60,906 nucleotides of DNA from Arenibacter latericius DSM 15913 (GTDB lineage Bacteria > Bacteroidota > Bacteroidia > Flavobacteriales > Flavobacteriaceae), in assembly GCF_000424985.1 (NCBI RefSeq), contig NZ_AUKX01000036.1, positions 1 through 60,906 on the forward strand. Reading direction: 5' to 3'. The notes below the pieces were generated by a model. That model was not told where the DNA came from. It searched no databases and saw nothing but the letters and a program-made list of their open reading frames with translations. Positions 17,804-27,173 of this stretch are shown one piece after another. The position numbers were made by a program, and so were the translations under genes. Each line of letters begins with the position of its first letter. The stretch's first letter is position 1.

Positions 17804-18853
17804 ATGCAAGAAAACAATTTTCCTAAGCTTCACAACGCCTCGTGGCCTGGCGTAGTGGGAAAAGGACCAGATTCTGAGCCACCAGTTTCGTTGGACACCC
17901 TTATTGACCTTACGGCGAATGCGGAGGTAGACGGGGTGAAGTTTGATGGATTCGATCTTTTTGTATCCGATCCACATATGGATATTGACTCTACCGATGA
18001 CGGAATTAAAAGGATGGCCGATAAGGCACGTGCAAAAAACCTTGAAATAGGAAGTCTTGTAGCACCAGTTTGGGCAGGAACGGGCGGAGGTTCTGCAATG
18101 GGAACCAAAGCAGAGCGCGACCAGTTTGTAACGCAAGTACGTAAAGCGTGTATAATTGGTAAAAAACTTCGTGATATTGGGGTAAGGCCTCATGGAATTA
18201 TTCGAATAGATTCTTCTGTAGATCCTGCTAGTTGGGCTGCCGATCCGGTAGCTAATACCAAACTAATTGCCCAAACATTTAGGGAAGCCTGTGATGTGGC
18301 TGCAGACTATGGTGAGTCTTTAGCAGCCGAAGGAGAAATATGTTGGGGTGGGATGCATGGATGGAAAACCATGATAAATACGCTAGAAGAAGTAGATAGA
18401 CCCAATATAGGGTTTCAGGCAGATATGGCTCATACCTTATTATACCTTTTGGGGTACAATAAACCCGATGAGCGAATTTTACCTGAAGACTTTAAGTGGG
18501 AAGATAGAGAGACTCTTAAAGAAGGATTAAAAACCTTAACAGATGCCTTAAGGCCATGGACTATTGATTTTCATGTTGCACAGAATGATGGGACGGTGTT
18601 TGGCGCGGGTTCACACGATAAAACAGGTCGACATTGTTTGGCATCTGATCCCAATGGTAAGTTAGATATTGTTGAGGATGCGGGTTATTGGCTGCGTGAT
18701 GAGAATGGAATACTAACCAAAAAATTTAAGCATATCTGTTGGGATGGTTGTATGTTCCCCAATGAGGTGATGATGCAACCAAAAACTTGGAATGATATCT
18801 TAGCAGCAATGGTTAAGGTAAGAAAACAACACGGTTGGTATGAAGCCGAATAG
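17804..18853 (+). CDS. TIM-barrel sugar isomerase/epimerase-like protein
   Basis: A 349-aa cytosolic protein of the xylose-isomerase-like TIM-barrel superfamily, longer than the usual 270-300 aa. Likely metal ligands are Glu in [10 protein letters not shown], Asp in [11 protein letters not shown] and His in [11 protein letters not shown] second His/Asp-rich stretch follows ([12 protein letters not shown]). Relatives epimerise, dehydrate or beta-eliminate sugars, including 3-keto-glycosides in levoglucosan and glycoside pathways. It is the first gene of the plus-strand operon and starts at a well-placed ATG. A Gfo/Idh/MocA oxidoreductase follows after 67 bp, so it probably acts on that enzyme's product or substrate. 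The exact reaction is not assignable. Confidence 0.82.
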   Translation: MQENNFPKLHNASWPGVVGKGPDSEPPVSLDTLIDLTANAEVDGVKFDGFDLFVSDPHMDIDSTDDGIKRMADKARAKNLEIGSLVAPVWAGTGGGSAMGTKAERDQFVTQVRKACIIGKKLRDIGVRPHGIIRIDSSVDPASWAADPVANTKLIAQTFREACDVAADYGESLAAEGEICWGGMHGWKTMINTLEEVDRPNIGFQADMAHTLLYLLGYNKPDERILPEDFKWEDRETLKEGLKTLTDALRPWTIDFHVAQNDGTVFGAGSHDKTGRHCLASDPNGKLDIVEDAGYWLRDENGILTKKFKHICWDGCMFPNEVMMQPKTWNDILAAMVKVRKQHGWYEAE

Positions 18854-18920
18854 TAGGACGCCCTATTACAAGGAATAAGTACTTAAATAATTTTCATTAA
18901 AAAAATAAAAGCAAATTAGA

Positions 18921-20075
18921 ATGTCAGATAAAAATATAATCAGAATAGGAATGGTAGGTTATGGGTTTATGGGGCGTACCCATTCCAATGCCTACAATAG
19001 ATTGGCTAATTTCTTTCCAGATTTAAAGTTCCGTCCTGTACTTAAAGCGGTCTGTGCACGTAATAAAGAAAGGGTACAAGCCTTTGCGGATCAATGGGGA
19101 TACGAATCTATAGAAACTGATTGGAGAAAATTAATCGCAAGGGACGATATTGATGCAATTGATATCTGTACTCCTAATAATATGCATGCAGAGATCGCGA
19201 TTGCAGCTGCAGAAGCCGGAAAGATGGTATTATGTGAAAAACCGTTGGCCAGAACCGTAGCAGAGGCTCAGCCTATGGTAGACGCGGTAGAAAAAGCGGG
19301 TGTAAAAAATTCAGTATGGTACAACTATCGTAGAGTGCCTGCGGTTACCCTTGCAAAAAATCTTATAGATGCTGGAAAATTGGGTAAAATATTCCATTAT
19401 CGTGCAAACTTTTTGCAAGACTGGACCATAAGCCCAGATTTACCCCAAGGAGGGGAAGGTACCTGGCGCTTGGATAATGATGCTGCAGGTTCTGGAGTTA
19501 CTGGAGATTTGTTGGCACACTGTATAGACACAGCAATGTGGCTTAATGGTGGAATTAAAGATGTGTCTGCAGTAACAGAAACATTTATAAAAGAACGTGT
19601 TCATACCGGAACGGGGGAAGTACAAAAGGTGGGTATAGATGACGCTTGTATCTTTCATTGTCATTTTGATAACGGTTCCTTAGGAGTATTCGAGTCTACG
19701 CGATATGCCCGCGGACACAAAGCAGCAAAAACTTTTGAGATAAATGGAGAACATGCTTCTATAAGATGGGATCTACACGATTTAAACAGATTGGAGTATT
19801 TTGATCATAGGGACGAATCTATGGAAAGAGGATGGCGATCTATACATGTTACTGATGGTGATCATCCTTATATGGACAAATGGTGGGTGCCTGGATTAAG
19901 TGTGGGGTATGAGCATACTTTTGTACATCAGGCAGCGGATTTCTTTAAAAGTTTAGAAGACGATTCGGTTTGTTCCCCTACCTTTAAAGAAGCTCAGGAA
20001 ACACAAAAAGTTTGCGAGGCCGTATTAGACTCAGCAAAAGACAGACAGTGGAAAGATACTGGAGTTAATTGGTAA
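18921..20075 (+). CDS. Gfo/Idh/MocA-family NAD(P)-dependent sugar oxidoreductase
   Basis: A 384-aa enzyme. The N-terminal Rossmann domain has [16 protein letters not shown] (GxGxxG) at the start and the hallmark CEKPLA motif near residue 100. The C-terminal alpha/beta domain includes [22 protein letters not shown], whose Asp and His match the catalytic region of family members that oxidise sugar hydroxyls. Family precedents are glucose/inositol dehydrogenases and 3-keto-sugar-forming enzymes. No Tat or Sec signal is present, so it is cytosolic. Together with the TIM barrel and the second Gfo/Idh/MocA gene it points to an oxidise-isomerise-reduce sugar route. Confidence 0.9.
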   Translation: MSDKNIIRIGMVGYGFMGRTHSNAYNRLANFFPDLKFRPVLKAVCARNKERVQAFADQWGYESIETDWRKLIARDDIDAIDICTPNNMHAEIAIAAAEAGKMVLCEKPLARTVAEAQPMVDAVEKAGVKNSVWYNYRRVPAVTLAKNLIDAGKLGKIFHYRANFLQDWTISPDLPQGGEGTWRLDNDAAGSGVTGDLLAHCIDTAMWLNGGIKDVSAVTETFIKERVHTGTGEVQKVGIDDACIFHCHFDNGSLGVFESTRYARGHKAAKTFEINGEHASIRWDLHDLNRLEYFDHRDESMERGWRSIHVTDGDHPYMDKWWVPGLSVGYEHTFVHQAADFFKSLEDDSVCSPTFKEAQETQKVCEAVLDSAKDRQWKDTGVNW

Positions 20076-20086
20076 TAGTTTAAAAG

Positions 20087-20105
20087 GGGTATTCTCTGAA
20101 TACCC
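20087..20105 (+). terminator. Intercistronic hairpin between oxidoreductase and zinc dehydrogenase genes
   Basis: GGGTATTC (20087-20094) and GAATACCC (20098-20105) form a perfect 8-bp stem with a 3-nt loop, followed by a modest T-rich stretch. It lies 12 bp after the stop codon and 34 bp before the next start, so it may attenuate or process the operon message. Confidence 0.45.
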
Positions 20106-20138
20106 TAATCTTTTATCGATTATAATAAAAAAAGAAAA

Positions 20139-21251
20139 ATGAGTGAAAAAATAAAAGGCTTTTGTCTTCACGGAAGAGAAAAGATAATGCCCAATTCGGA
20201 TGGCTTGGTTACCAGAAACACTTCAGTTGTAGAAATGGATATTCCACAATTAAAAGAAGGGGAAATTCTTGCAAAGACTCTATTTACAGGTATTTGTGGA
20301 TCAGATAATAGTGCCGCCTTGGGAAAAGCTAATTTTGATTGGGTAGAGCGACCAAGGGTTATTGGGCACGAATTTAGTGCTCAGGTGCTAGAATTGGGTC
20401 CGGGAGACCACGGAGATTTAAAAGTAGGAGACATTTTTGCCCCATTGGCCATGTTGGGCTGTCAAGAAGAAGATTGTCCCGCTTGTAGCGTATCTAAATG
20501 GAACTTATGTCCGTCTAAAGAGATTATAGGCTTCCATAGAAACGGTGGATTTGGTCAACGAGTAGTATTGGAGTCCGATCGCGCTGTAGTATTAATGAAC
20601 GGATTAAGCCCAGAGCAAGGAGCCTTAATAGAGCCACTATCTGTAGTGGTAAATGCACTATATAATAAATGTGCTATTAAACCTGGTGATGATGTAGTGG
20701 TTACTGGCTGTGGTATTATCGGACTAATGTCTGCAGAGGTAGCACGTGCTGCAGGGGCAAGGGTTGCTATTACAGGAATTGCCCATGATAGGGATACCCG
20801 ATTAAAAAAGGCAAGGGAAAGGGGCTTTATTACCATTGAGGTATCTCCAGAAAATACCTTAACTGCCCAATTACAAAAAGGAATTACAGATGCTAATGGA
20901 GTTGCTTTTGGCAATAACAGTAAAGTAGATCTACTTATAGAATGCTCGGGAGTACCCCAAGTTTTGTCTGAAGCAATTAATGTTGTACGTCCCGAAGGGA
21001 ATATTTGTGTTATTGCAACATATGGCAAGGAAGTCCAAATTAATGCTACCCACCTTACTAGGACTTCCCTAAATATGAGAGGATCTATGGGTTCTTGCAG
21101 GGCAGATTATATGGTGGCCCAAAAACTGATGCTAACTGGTGCATTTCCAGCAGAACACTATACGGATTTCTATGATTTTAAGGACATCACCCAGGCCTTT
21201 GAAGACTCCATAAAAGCCACCAATGTAAAGGCGGTTGTAAAGATGAACTGA
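20139..21251 (+). CDS. Zinc-dependent medium-chain dehydrogenase (polyol/threonine dehydrogenase-like)
   Basis: A 370-aa MDR-family enzyme. The catalytic zinc site is visible as Cys in GICGSDN and His-Glu in GHEFSAQV. The structural-zinc lobe has the Cys cluster CQEEDCPAC followed by NLC, and the coenzyme domain has VTGCGIIGLMSAEVARAAG. Relatives oxidise secondary alcohols of polyols, sugar acids or threonine with NAD(P). In this operon it most likely oxidises or reduces an intermediate sugar alcohol or aldonate. It follows an 8-bp-stem hairpin and is 16 bp upstream of the extended SDR gene. Confidence 0.9.
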   Translation: MSEKIKGFCLHGREKIMPNSDGLVTRNTSVVEMDIPQLKEGEILAKTLFTGICGSDNSAALGKANFDWVERPRVIGHEFSAQVLELGPGDHGDLKVGDIFAPLAMLGCQEEDCPACSVSKWNLCPSKEIIGFHRNGGFGQRVVLESDRAVVLMNGLSPEQGALIEPLSVVVNALYNKCAIKPGDDVVVTGCGIIGLMSAEVARAAGARVAITGIAHDRDTRLKKARERGFITIEVSPENTLTAQLQKGITDANGVAFGNNSKVDLLIECSGVPQVLSEAINVVRPEGNICVIATYGKEVQINATHLTRTSLNMRGSMGSCRADYMVAQKLMLTGAFPAEHYTDFYDFKDITQAFEDSIKATNVKAVVKMN

Positions 21252-21267
21252 TAACAGATACAAGATA

Positions 21268-22287
21268 ATGCATACAATATTTATAACAGGCGGAACAGGC
21301 TGTATAGGATCGGCAACGATTTTTAAATTATTGGAATCCCAAGAGGTTTCTAAAATTATAGTTGCTACGCGCGCAAACAATACGGATTCTTTAAAATTGT
21401 GGTTAGGTGAAGAGCTAGATCCAAGATTAGAATTTGAAACTTTGGATGTGGCAGATTATAAAGCAATGGAAGAGTTACTATTGCGGGTAAACCCTACCCA
21501 TATTATTCATTTGGGAGCTTATCAAAGTCCAGATTGTTCTAAGTACCATATTAGAGGTATGGAAATTAATACAGGTGGTACAATGGCGTTATTTGATGTA
21601 TCGGAAAAACTACGCAATTTAAAGCGATTTGTATTTGCAAGTTCGGCAGCTGTGTATGGAATGCGCGCCATGTATCCAAATCCAGGTATTACAGAAGACG
21701 CACAATTGGCACCTCCTAACCATTACGGAATTTGGAAACTTGCAGGAGAACATTTGGCAAGATTATTTCATGACAATACCAAAGTACCTACCGTCTGCCT
21801 AAGGATAAATACCACGTATGGGAAGGGAAGGGACAAAGGAAAGACCTCAGCGCCTACAAATGCCCTTAAAGCTATTGCTATGGGAGCGGTAAAGGGGGAA
21901 GTTATTCCTTTTGAAATGCCCTATCAGGGACGTGAGAATTATCATTTTGTAGAAGATGTGGGAACCCATTTTGCGACATGTGCGCTATCAGATTTTACAG
22001 GTTTTGGGGCATTTAATATTAAAGGAGAGACTATAGCTATTGAAGAGTTTCTGGAAATTGTTGAACAAGAAGCAATAGCAATGGGAATAGGAGAGTATGC
22101 GCAACTTTCTATAGCAGAGGGAGCAGAACCCAACCTTTTTGTTTCTGACCTTAGTCATGAAAAAATAGAACGTACTTTTAAAGAGTTGCCTTTAACGTCA
22201 ATTGGAGAAGGGGTTAGAAAATCCCTAAAGGAATTTATGGAAATGGCAGAAAAAGGAAGTTTAAACTATTCGGAAGAAGGCTCATGA
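21268..22287 (+). CDS. Extended SDR (NAD-dependent epimerase/dehydratase family)
   Basis: A 339-aa extended short-chain dehydrogenase. TGGTGCIGSATIF near the N terminus is the glycine-rich NAD site. The catalytic triad is represented by FASSAAVYG and NHYGIWKLAGE (YxxxK), and RINTTYGKGRDKG is typical of the substrate region. Relatives are sugar-nucleotide epimerases and uronate or aldose dehydrogenases. Because the neighbours act on free sugars, a free-sugar dehydrogenase is a fair alternative to nucleotide-sugar epimerase. Its stop overlaps the start of the next gene by 4 bp (ATGA), showing translational coupling. Confidence 0.88.
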   Translation: MHTIFITGGTGCIGSATIFKLLESQEVSKIIVATRANNTDSLKLWLGEELDPRLEFETLDVADYKAMEELLLRVNPTHIIHLGAYQSPDCSKYHIRGMEINTGGTMALFDVSEKLRNLKRFVFASSAAVYGMRAMYPNPGITEDAQLAPPNHYGIWKLAGEHLARLFHDNTKVPTVCLRINTTYGKGRDKGKTSAPTNALKAIAMGAVKGEVIPFEMPYQGRENYHFVEDVGTHFATCALSDFTGFGAFNIKGETIAIEEFLEIVEQEAIAMGIGEYAQLSIAEGAEPNLFVSDLSHEKIERTFKELPLTSIGEGVRKSLKEFMEMAEKGSLNYSEEGS

Positions 22288-23255
22288 AAACCATAAAAAT
22301 AGGACTGCTTGGTGCAGGGGATATAGCCAATTTACATGCCGAGGCAATTAACGCCTTGGAAGGAGCGGAATTGGTAGGACTCTGGAACAGGACACCAGAA
22401 AAAGGGGCTATAAAAGCAGAGAAATATGGGTGTAAGACCTATAATTCCGTAGATGAACTCCTCCAAGATCCGGAAATAGATGCAGTTTTCATACTCACTA
22501 ATATGGAAACCCACTGCGATTATACCATTAGGGCAGCCCAAGCTGGGAAACATATTTTAGTAGAGAAACCAGCAGCTTCTAATATTGCTGAGCTGAAAAA
22601 AATGAAAAAGGCCGTGGAAGAAGCTGGGGTGAAATGTATGCCGGTACACAACTATATCTACGAAGACGGAATCCAACGGACAAAAAGAATGATTCAAGAG
22701 GGGAGATTGGGAGATATTACCCAGTTTTATATGATGTATAATATTCATCATGCAGATGATATCCGTGCCAGATACCCAGGTGTTATTCGTCAGATATTAA
22801 CCCACCATAGTTATACCATGTTATACTTGGCAGGAATGCCAAAAACAATTTCTTGTTTAAAACACACGGTAGATCCAAGTCTTGCCCCGCAGGAAAATGT
22901 AGCTATGGCCAATATCCAAATGCAGAACGGAAGCTTGAGCCATTTATCGGCTAGTTTTGCTAATGACGATCATGCCGGAGATCCCTGGACCTGTATAATA
23001 AAAGTAATTGGAACTAAAGGGAGTACGCGTTACAGTTATCGGGATTGGGTAGTAAATGCCCGTAATGGAGCGCATTCACAAACATATGAATGCTATCCAG
23101 AATCAATAAAAAATACAACGACACATTTTATAGATAAGGTATTGCGAAGTAATGAAGAGCCGCTATCAAGTTTAGAAGATGCCATCAGTTGTCAAAAAAT
23201 AATTGAAGCTTGTGAGAAATCTGTGGAGGAGGGAATCCACGTGAGTTTCTTATAA
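22284..23255 (+). CDS. Second Gfo/Idh/MocA-family oxidoreductase
   Basis: A 323-aa cytosolic enzyme, clearly distinct in sequence from the 384-aa paralogue in the same operon. It has GLLGAGDIANLHAEAI (GxGxxA/G), LVEKPAA and the substrate-domain segment HHSYTMLYLAGMP, whose His-rich stretch is in the catalytic area. It overlaps the SDR gene by 4 bp. Two Gfo/Idh/MocA enzymes in one operon are typical of pathways where one forms a 3-keto sugar and the other reduces the product. That division of labour here is inference. Confidence 0.9.
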   Translation: MKTIKIGLLGAGDIANLHAEAINALEGAELVGLWNRTPEKGAIKAEKYGCKTYNSVDELLQDPEIDAVFILTNMETHCDYTIRAAQAGKHILVEKPAASNIAELKKMKKAVEEAGVKCMPVHNYIYEDGIQRTKRMIQEGRLGDITQFYMMYNIHHADDIRARYPGVIRQILTHHSYTMLYLAGMPKTISCLKHTVDPSLAPQENVAMANIQMQNGSLSHLSASFANDDHAGDPWTCIIKVIGTKGSTRYSYRDWVVNARNGAHSQTYECYPESIKNTTTHFIDKVLRSNEEPLSSLEDAISCQKIIEACEKSVEEGIHVSFL

Positions 23256-23282
23256 AACTATTTTAAATATACCACCAAACTT

Positions 23283-26200
23283 ATGAATCTAAATAAAAAG
23301 TGGACACTAGGGAGAATTAGTCTAGCGTTCTTAATTGTAATTATTGCGTATAGCTGTGGAGATAAGGATAGAGGAGAAGGCATACCTCTTCAAAAAGAAT
23401 CCCGTATAGTGCTTATAGGTAATAACCTAAGTTCTAGGATGATGAATTTTGGACATTTTGAAACGGAGATGCAGTTGAGATATCCAGATAGTCTTTTGTT
23501 TATTAGAAATATGGCTGATGGTGGTAATACTCCTGGATTTAGGCCCCATTCTTCTAGAAATTCGCCTTGGGCGTTTCCAGGAGCAGAAGTTTTTCAAACC
23601 GAACTGGCACAGCCTTCTGGTAGTATTGGTCACTTTGATACCGAGGACGAGTGGCTAACCCGACTAAAAGCGGATGTTGTTCTTGCATTTTTTGGATATA
23701 ACGAGTCTTTTGAGGGAAAAGCAGGTTTAGAAAACTTTAAGGAAGAATTAAATGCTTTTATTCAGCATACTTTAAAACAAAAATATAACGGGAATGAGGC
23801 TCCTAAATTAGCCCTTATATCCCCTATCGCCTTTGAAGACCTATCAGCAGAAAGGGATTTGCCAAATGGGAAAAAAGAGAATGAAAACCTTTCTATGTAT
23901 ACCGAGGCGATGCGGGAGGTAGCAGCTAATAATGGGGTGCTTTTTCTAGATGCATTCTCAACTACTAAGAAATGGTACGATACCGAAAAGGAGAATTTAA
24001 CGGCAGATGGTTTTCAGTTGAACGATTTAGGATATCAAAAGTTCGCTAAATTATTGGCAGATGACTTATTTGGAAAAGATAAAGCTGTTGCAGAAGAACA
24101 CAGAAGCTTAGTACATGATGCCGTAATGGAGAAAAATTGGTTTTGGCATAATGACATAAAAATTCCAAATGGGGTCCATGCCTATGGAAGACGATACGAT
24201 CCTTTTGGACCAGACAATTATCCTTATGAGGTAGAAAAAATTAGGCAGCTGACCGCTATACGAGATACTGCCATTTGGAAGGCTGCTAAAGGCGAAACCA
24301 TGGATTTAGCTGCTGCAGATGCTAAAACTCCAGAACTTCCCGAGGTGGAAACAAATTACCGACCTAATAATAAAAATGGGAATCCAGAGTATTTGTATGG
24401 ACAGGAAGCCCTTGATAAAATAACAGTACCAGAAGGATATAAATTAGAACTTTTTGCTTCTGAGGAAGAATTTGAGGACTTGGCTAATCCTGTGCAAATG
24501 ACCTTTGATAATAAAGGACGCTTATGGGTAGGAGTTATGCCTAGCTATCCGCACTATAAACCAGGGGATAGTAAACCAAATGACAAACTACTTATTTTAG
24601 AAGACACTAATAACGACGGCAAAGCGGACAAGCAAACGGTTTTTGCAGATGGATTGCATCTTACTATTGGGTTTGCATTTGCTCCAGAAGGCGTATATGC
24701 CTCCCAAGGAACTAATCTTGTACTTCTAAAAGATACTAATGGGGATGATAAGGCAGATGTAAAGGAAATTATACTCAGTGGTTTTGATGATCATGATACA
24801 CATCACGCTATCAGTGCATTTGCTACGGACCCTTCAGGAGCTATTTATATGGGTGAAGGTGTATTTCTTCACACTAATGTAGAAACTGCCTATGGCCCTG
24901 TAAGAGGTACTAATGGCGGATTTTATAGGTATAGTCCGCAGAGGAATCATTTAGAGCGTACTGCGCAACTTTCAATCCCAAACCCATGGGGAATTGCGTT
25001 TGATGAGTGGGGGCAGAATTTCTTTGCCCATACTTCAGGTCCTGATATGACCTGGATGATGCCAGGAACTATAAAATCGCGTTACGGAGTGGCAAGCCCT
25101 TTACCAAAAAACCTTATTGAGGATGCACATAGAGTGCGACCAACTTCAGGGCTAGAGTTTATATCTAGCAGGCATTTTCCTGATGAGGTACAGGGGGACT
25201 TCCTAATCAATAATACGATTGGATTTTTAGGAACAAAACAACACTCTTTGGAGGACGACCCAAATTCTGCGGGGTACCTTAGTAAACATACTTTAGATTT
25301 AGTAAAAGCTACCGATCCTAATTTCCGTCCTGTAGATATGGAGTTTGCGCCAGATGGATCTTTGTATTTTCTGGATTGGCACAATGTATTGATTGGCCAT
25401 ATGCAACACAATGCAAGGGATCCCCTTAGAGACCACAGTCACGGTAGGGTATATAGGATTACCTATCCATCTAGACCCTTGGTGAAGCCAGCAAAAATTG
25501 TAGATGCTAGTATAGAGGAATTACTAGACAACTTAAAATTACCTGAATTTAGAACCAGAGAGAGAACAAGATTAGAGTTACGAGGTAGAGCTGCTGATGA
25601 GGTGTTGAGTAAACTGAAAGAATGGACCAATAATTTGGATAAAAATGATCCTAGATATGAACACCATCTTTTAGAAGGACTATGGGTAAGTTGGGGATTA
25701 AATAAGATAGATGAAGAACTCTTGACTCAAGTTTTAAAATCGAAGGATTTCAGAGCTCGTGCCGCAGCCGTAAGGGTGGCAAGATATGGTGGACATCAAT
25801 TGGCAAATCAAGGCGAAATCTTAATGAATGCTGCACAAGATGATCATCCTAGGGTTCGGTTAGAAGCCTTGGTGGCTGCCTCATGGTTAGACAAGGAGAT
25901 AGGACTGCCTATTGTGGAAGAAGCTGGAAAGAAGCCATTAGATAGTTGGATGCAAAAACCTTATGAAGCAGCAATAGCCCATTTAAACGGACATAAACTG
26001 GGAGAAGATCCTGAGGCTAGTAAAGTAAGTACTAAACTAACTGGCAAGGATCGAGATGCTTTTATTAAAGGAGCAGAAATCTATGCTAGAGAAGGATTTT
26101 GTGTTACTTGTCATCAACCGAATGGAAAGGGATTGGAGAGTTCAGGATTCCCACCACTAGCAGGTTCTCGTTGGGTAACAGGCAGTGAAGACCGTTTAAT

Positions 26201-26462
26201 AAAATTAACACTAAGTGGTATGATGGGACCTATTGAGGTATTAGGGAAAAAATATCCAGGGCAGGTGCCTATGACCCCCTTTGGTGGAATGCTAAATGAT
26301 GAAGAAATGGCAGCTGTTCTTACCTATGTTCGAAACACATTTGGTAATAAAGCATCGGTTATAGATGCTAATAAGGTGAAACAGATTCGCGAATCAACAA
26401 AGGATAAAAAAGGGTTTTATTCTGCAGAAGAATTATTAAAGGCGCACCCAATGGAAAAATAA
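23283..26462 (+). CDS. SGNH-like / beta-propeller / HEAT / cytochrome c fusion lipoprotein (PVC-type CxxCH)
   Basis: A 1059-aa exported lipoprotein (signal with lipobox AYSC, Cys25). Domains in order: an SGNH-hydrolase-like region (about 40-255); a PQQ-sugar-dehydrogenase-like beta-propeller (about 370-720) with Asp-rich EF-hand-like DTNNDGKADK and DTNGDDKADV; HEAT-like helices (about 735-900); and a cytochrome c domain with C940-V-T-C943-H944 and methionines in GMMGP and VPMTPFGGM as possible axial ligands. This is the architecture of the putative membrane-bound dehydrogenase family common in Planctomycetota. In the SGNH part the GDS-type serine is Asn (IGNNLS) and the C-terminal catalytic His position reads DGFQLND, so hydrolase activity is doubtful. 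It probably oxidises a sugar in the periplasm. Confidence 0.85.
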   Translation: MNLNKKWTLGRISLAFLIVIIAYSCGDKDRGEGIPLQKESRIVLIGNNLSSRMMNFGHFETEMQLRYPDSLLFIRNMADGGNTPGFRPHSSRNSPWAFPGAEVFQTELAQPSGSIGHFDTEDEWLTRLKADVVLAFFGYNESFEGKAGLENFKEELNAFIQHTLKQKYNGNEAPKLALISPIAFEDLSAERDLPNGKKENENLSMYTEAMREVAANNGVLFLDAFSTTKKWYDTEKENLTADGFQLNDLGYQKFAKLLADDLFGKDKAVAEEHRSLVHDAVMEKNWFWHNDIKIPNGVHAYGRRYDPFGPDNYPYEVEKIRQLTAIRDTAIWKAAKGETMDLAAADAKTPELPEVETNYRPNNKNGNPEYLYGQEALDKITVPEGYKLELFASEEEFEDLANPVQMTFDNKGRLWVGVMPSYPHYKPGDSKPNDKLLILEDTNNDGKADKQTVFADGLHLTIGFAFAPEGVYASQGTNLVLLKDTNGDDKADVKEIILSGFDDHDTHHAISAFATDPSGAIYMGEGVFLHTNVETAYGPVRGTNGGFYRYSPQRNHLERTAQLSIPNPWGIAFDEWGQNFFAHTSGPDMTWMMPGTIKSRYGVASPLPKNLIEDAHRVRPTSGLEFISSRHFPDEVQGDFLINNTIGFLGTKQHSLEDDPNSAGYLSKHTLDLVKATDPNFRPVDMEFAPDGSLYFLDWHNVLIGHMQHNARDPLRDHSHGRVYRITYPSRPLVKPAKIVDASIEELLDNLKLPEFRTRERTRLELRGRAADEVLSKLKEWTNNLDKNDPRYEHHLLEGLWVSWGLNKIDEELLTQVLKSKDFRARAAAVRVARYGGHQLANQGEILMNAAQDDHPRVRLEALVAASWLDKEIGLPIVEEAGKKPLDSWMQKPYEAAIAHLNGHKLGEDPEASKVSTKLTGKDRDAFIKGAEIYAREGFCVTCHQPNGKGLESSGFPPLAGSRWVTGSEDRLIKLTLSGMMGPIEVLGKKYPGQVPMTPFGGMLNDEEMAAVLTYVRNTFGNKASVIDANKVKQIRESTKDKKGFYSAEELLKAHPMEK

Positions 26463-26754
26463 ATTAATCTTACGCTTAGATGCTTAAATTTCATTTTAGG
26501 GATGTAGAAAATAGATTACATTTTTAATGATATTTAGGTTAGATTTGAGGTTATAATTAAAAAATCGCAAAAATTCCGAATTTTTCGAGAAGATTAGTGC
26601 TAAGTTTATGTTAAAAAGCTGTAAATATTAGGATTAGTATAGAATAAGAGATATAATGCCCAATTATAACATTAAATTTTTGTATGTTGATACGAATAAA
26701 AATGAATTTAATGTGCAAATGATAATGTTGAACTATTAAAAATAGATGTTATTT

Positions 26755-26982
26755 ATGACTAGATCTAGAGGTAGATTGGGGAGACCGGCTACAAGACCGA
26801 CAGAATTAAAAGATGGTTATTATATCGAAGTTCGTAACAAGAACCAAAAATCGGGAGGAATAAAAATCAGAAGGGATACAGAAGAACAAATGATGTATGC
26901 CTACGAAGAGTATAAAAAAAGTAAAGATGTAACCGTTTTAGGAGAAATGAAAAACGGAAAGGTCGTTAATGTGGCTGTCTAA
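26755..26982 (+). CDS. Small basic conserved protein of unknown function
   Basis: A 75-aa protein starting MTRSRGRLGRPATRPTELK. An ATG three codons upstream (26746) is also open but gives the unlikely MLF extension. The first 15 residues are Arg-rich. The rest predicts as short beta-strands and one helix (DTEEQMMYAYEEYKKSKD). A rho-independent terminator follows immediately, which supports a real, separately terminated gene. Basic N terminus and small size would suit nucleic-acid or ribosome binding, but I do not recognise a characterised family. Its spacer at 26463-26745 carries TAGATTTG at 26540-26547, a possible -7 element. Confidence 0.7.
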   Translation: MTRSRGRLGRPATRPTELKDGYYIEVRNKNQKSGGIKIRRDTEEQMMYAYEEYKKSKDVTVLGEMKNGKVVNVAV

Positions 26983-27006
26983 GCCATTACTTTATAGCTT
27001 TAGTTT

Positions 27007-27035
27007 AAACCCTGTTCTTTTTGGACAGGGTTTTT
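27007..27035 (+). terminator. Rho-independent terminator after the small basic protein
   Basis: AAACCCTGT (27007-27015) and ACAGGGTTT (27025-27033) form a 9-bp stem with a 9-nt loop, ending in a T-run. It is 25 bp beyond the stop codon at 26982. Confidence 0.85.
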
Positions 27036-27094
27036 CTATGTTTAGCCCTTTATTTTGCGATCAATCTGTTCAAGGAAAACCCTTTTAGAATAGG

Positions 27095-27129
27095 TTTAAA
27101 AAATAACCCAGTCTTGTATAAAACTGGGT
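27095..27129 (-). terminator. Rho-independent terminator of the CCP-SusCD operon
   Basis: ACCCAGT (27106-27112) and ACTGGGT (27123-27129) pair over a 10-nt loop. Read on the minus strand the stem is followed by TTATTTTTT. It lies 45 bp after the stop of the PKD lipoprotein gene, the last gene of the operon. Confidence 0.75.
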
Positions 27130-27173
27130 CGATTTATAGAAAATGGAAAGTGTGTTTAATTACAAGATGTAAC

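Noticed and set aside
17795-18193. 132-codon minus-strand frame opposite the TIM-barrel gene
   Set aside because: It is an antisense shadow of a clear coding sequence, rich in Cys, Arg and His as shadow frames are.
26569-26585. AAAAATTC/GAATTTTT palindrome after the cytochrome fusion gene
   Set aside because: There is only one base between the arms and no T-run follows, so it is too weak to call a terminator.
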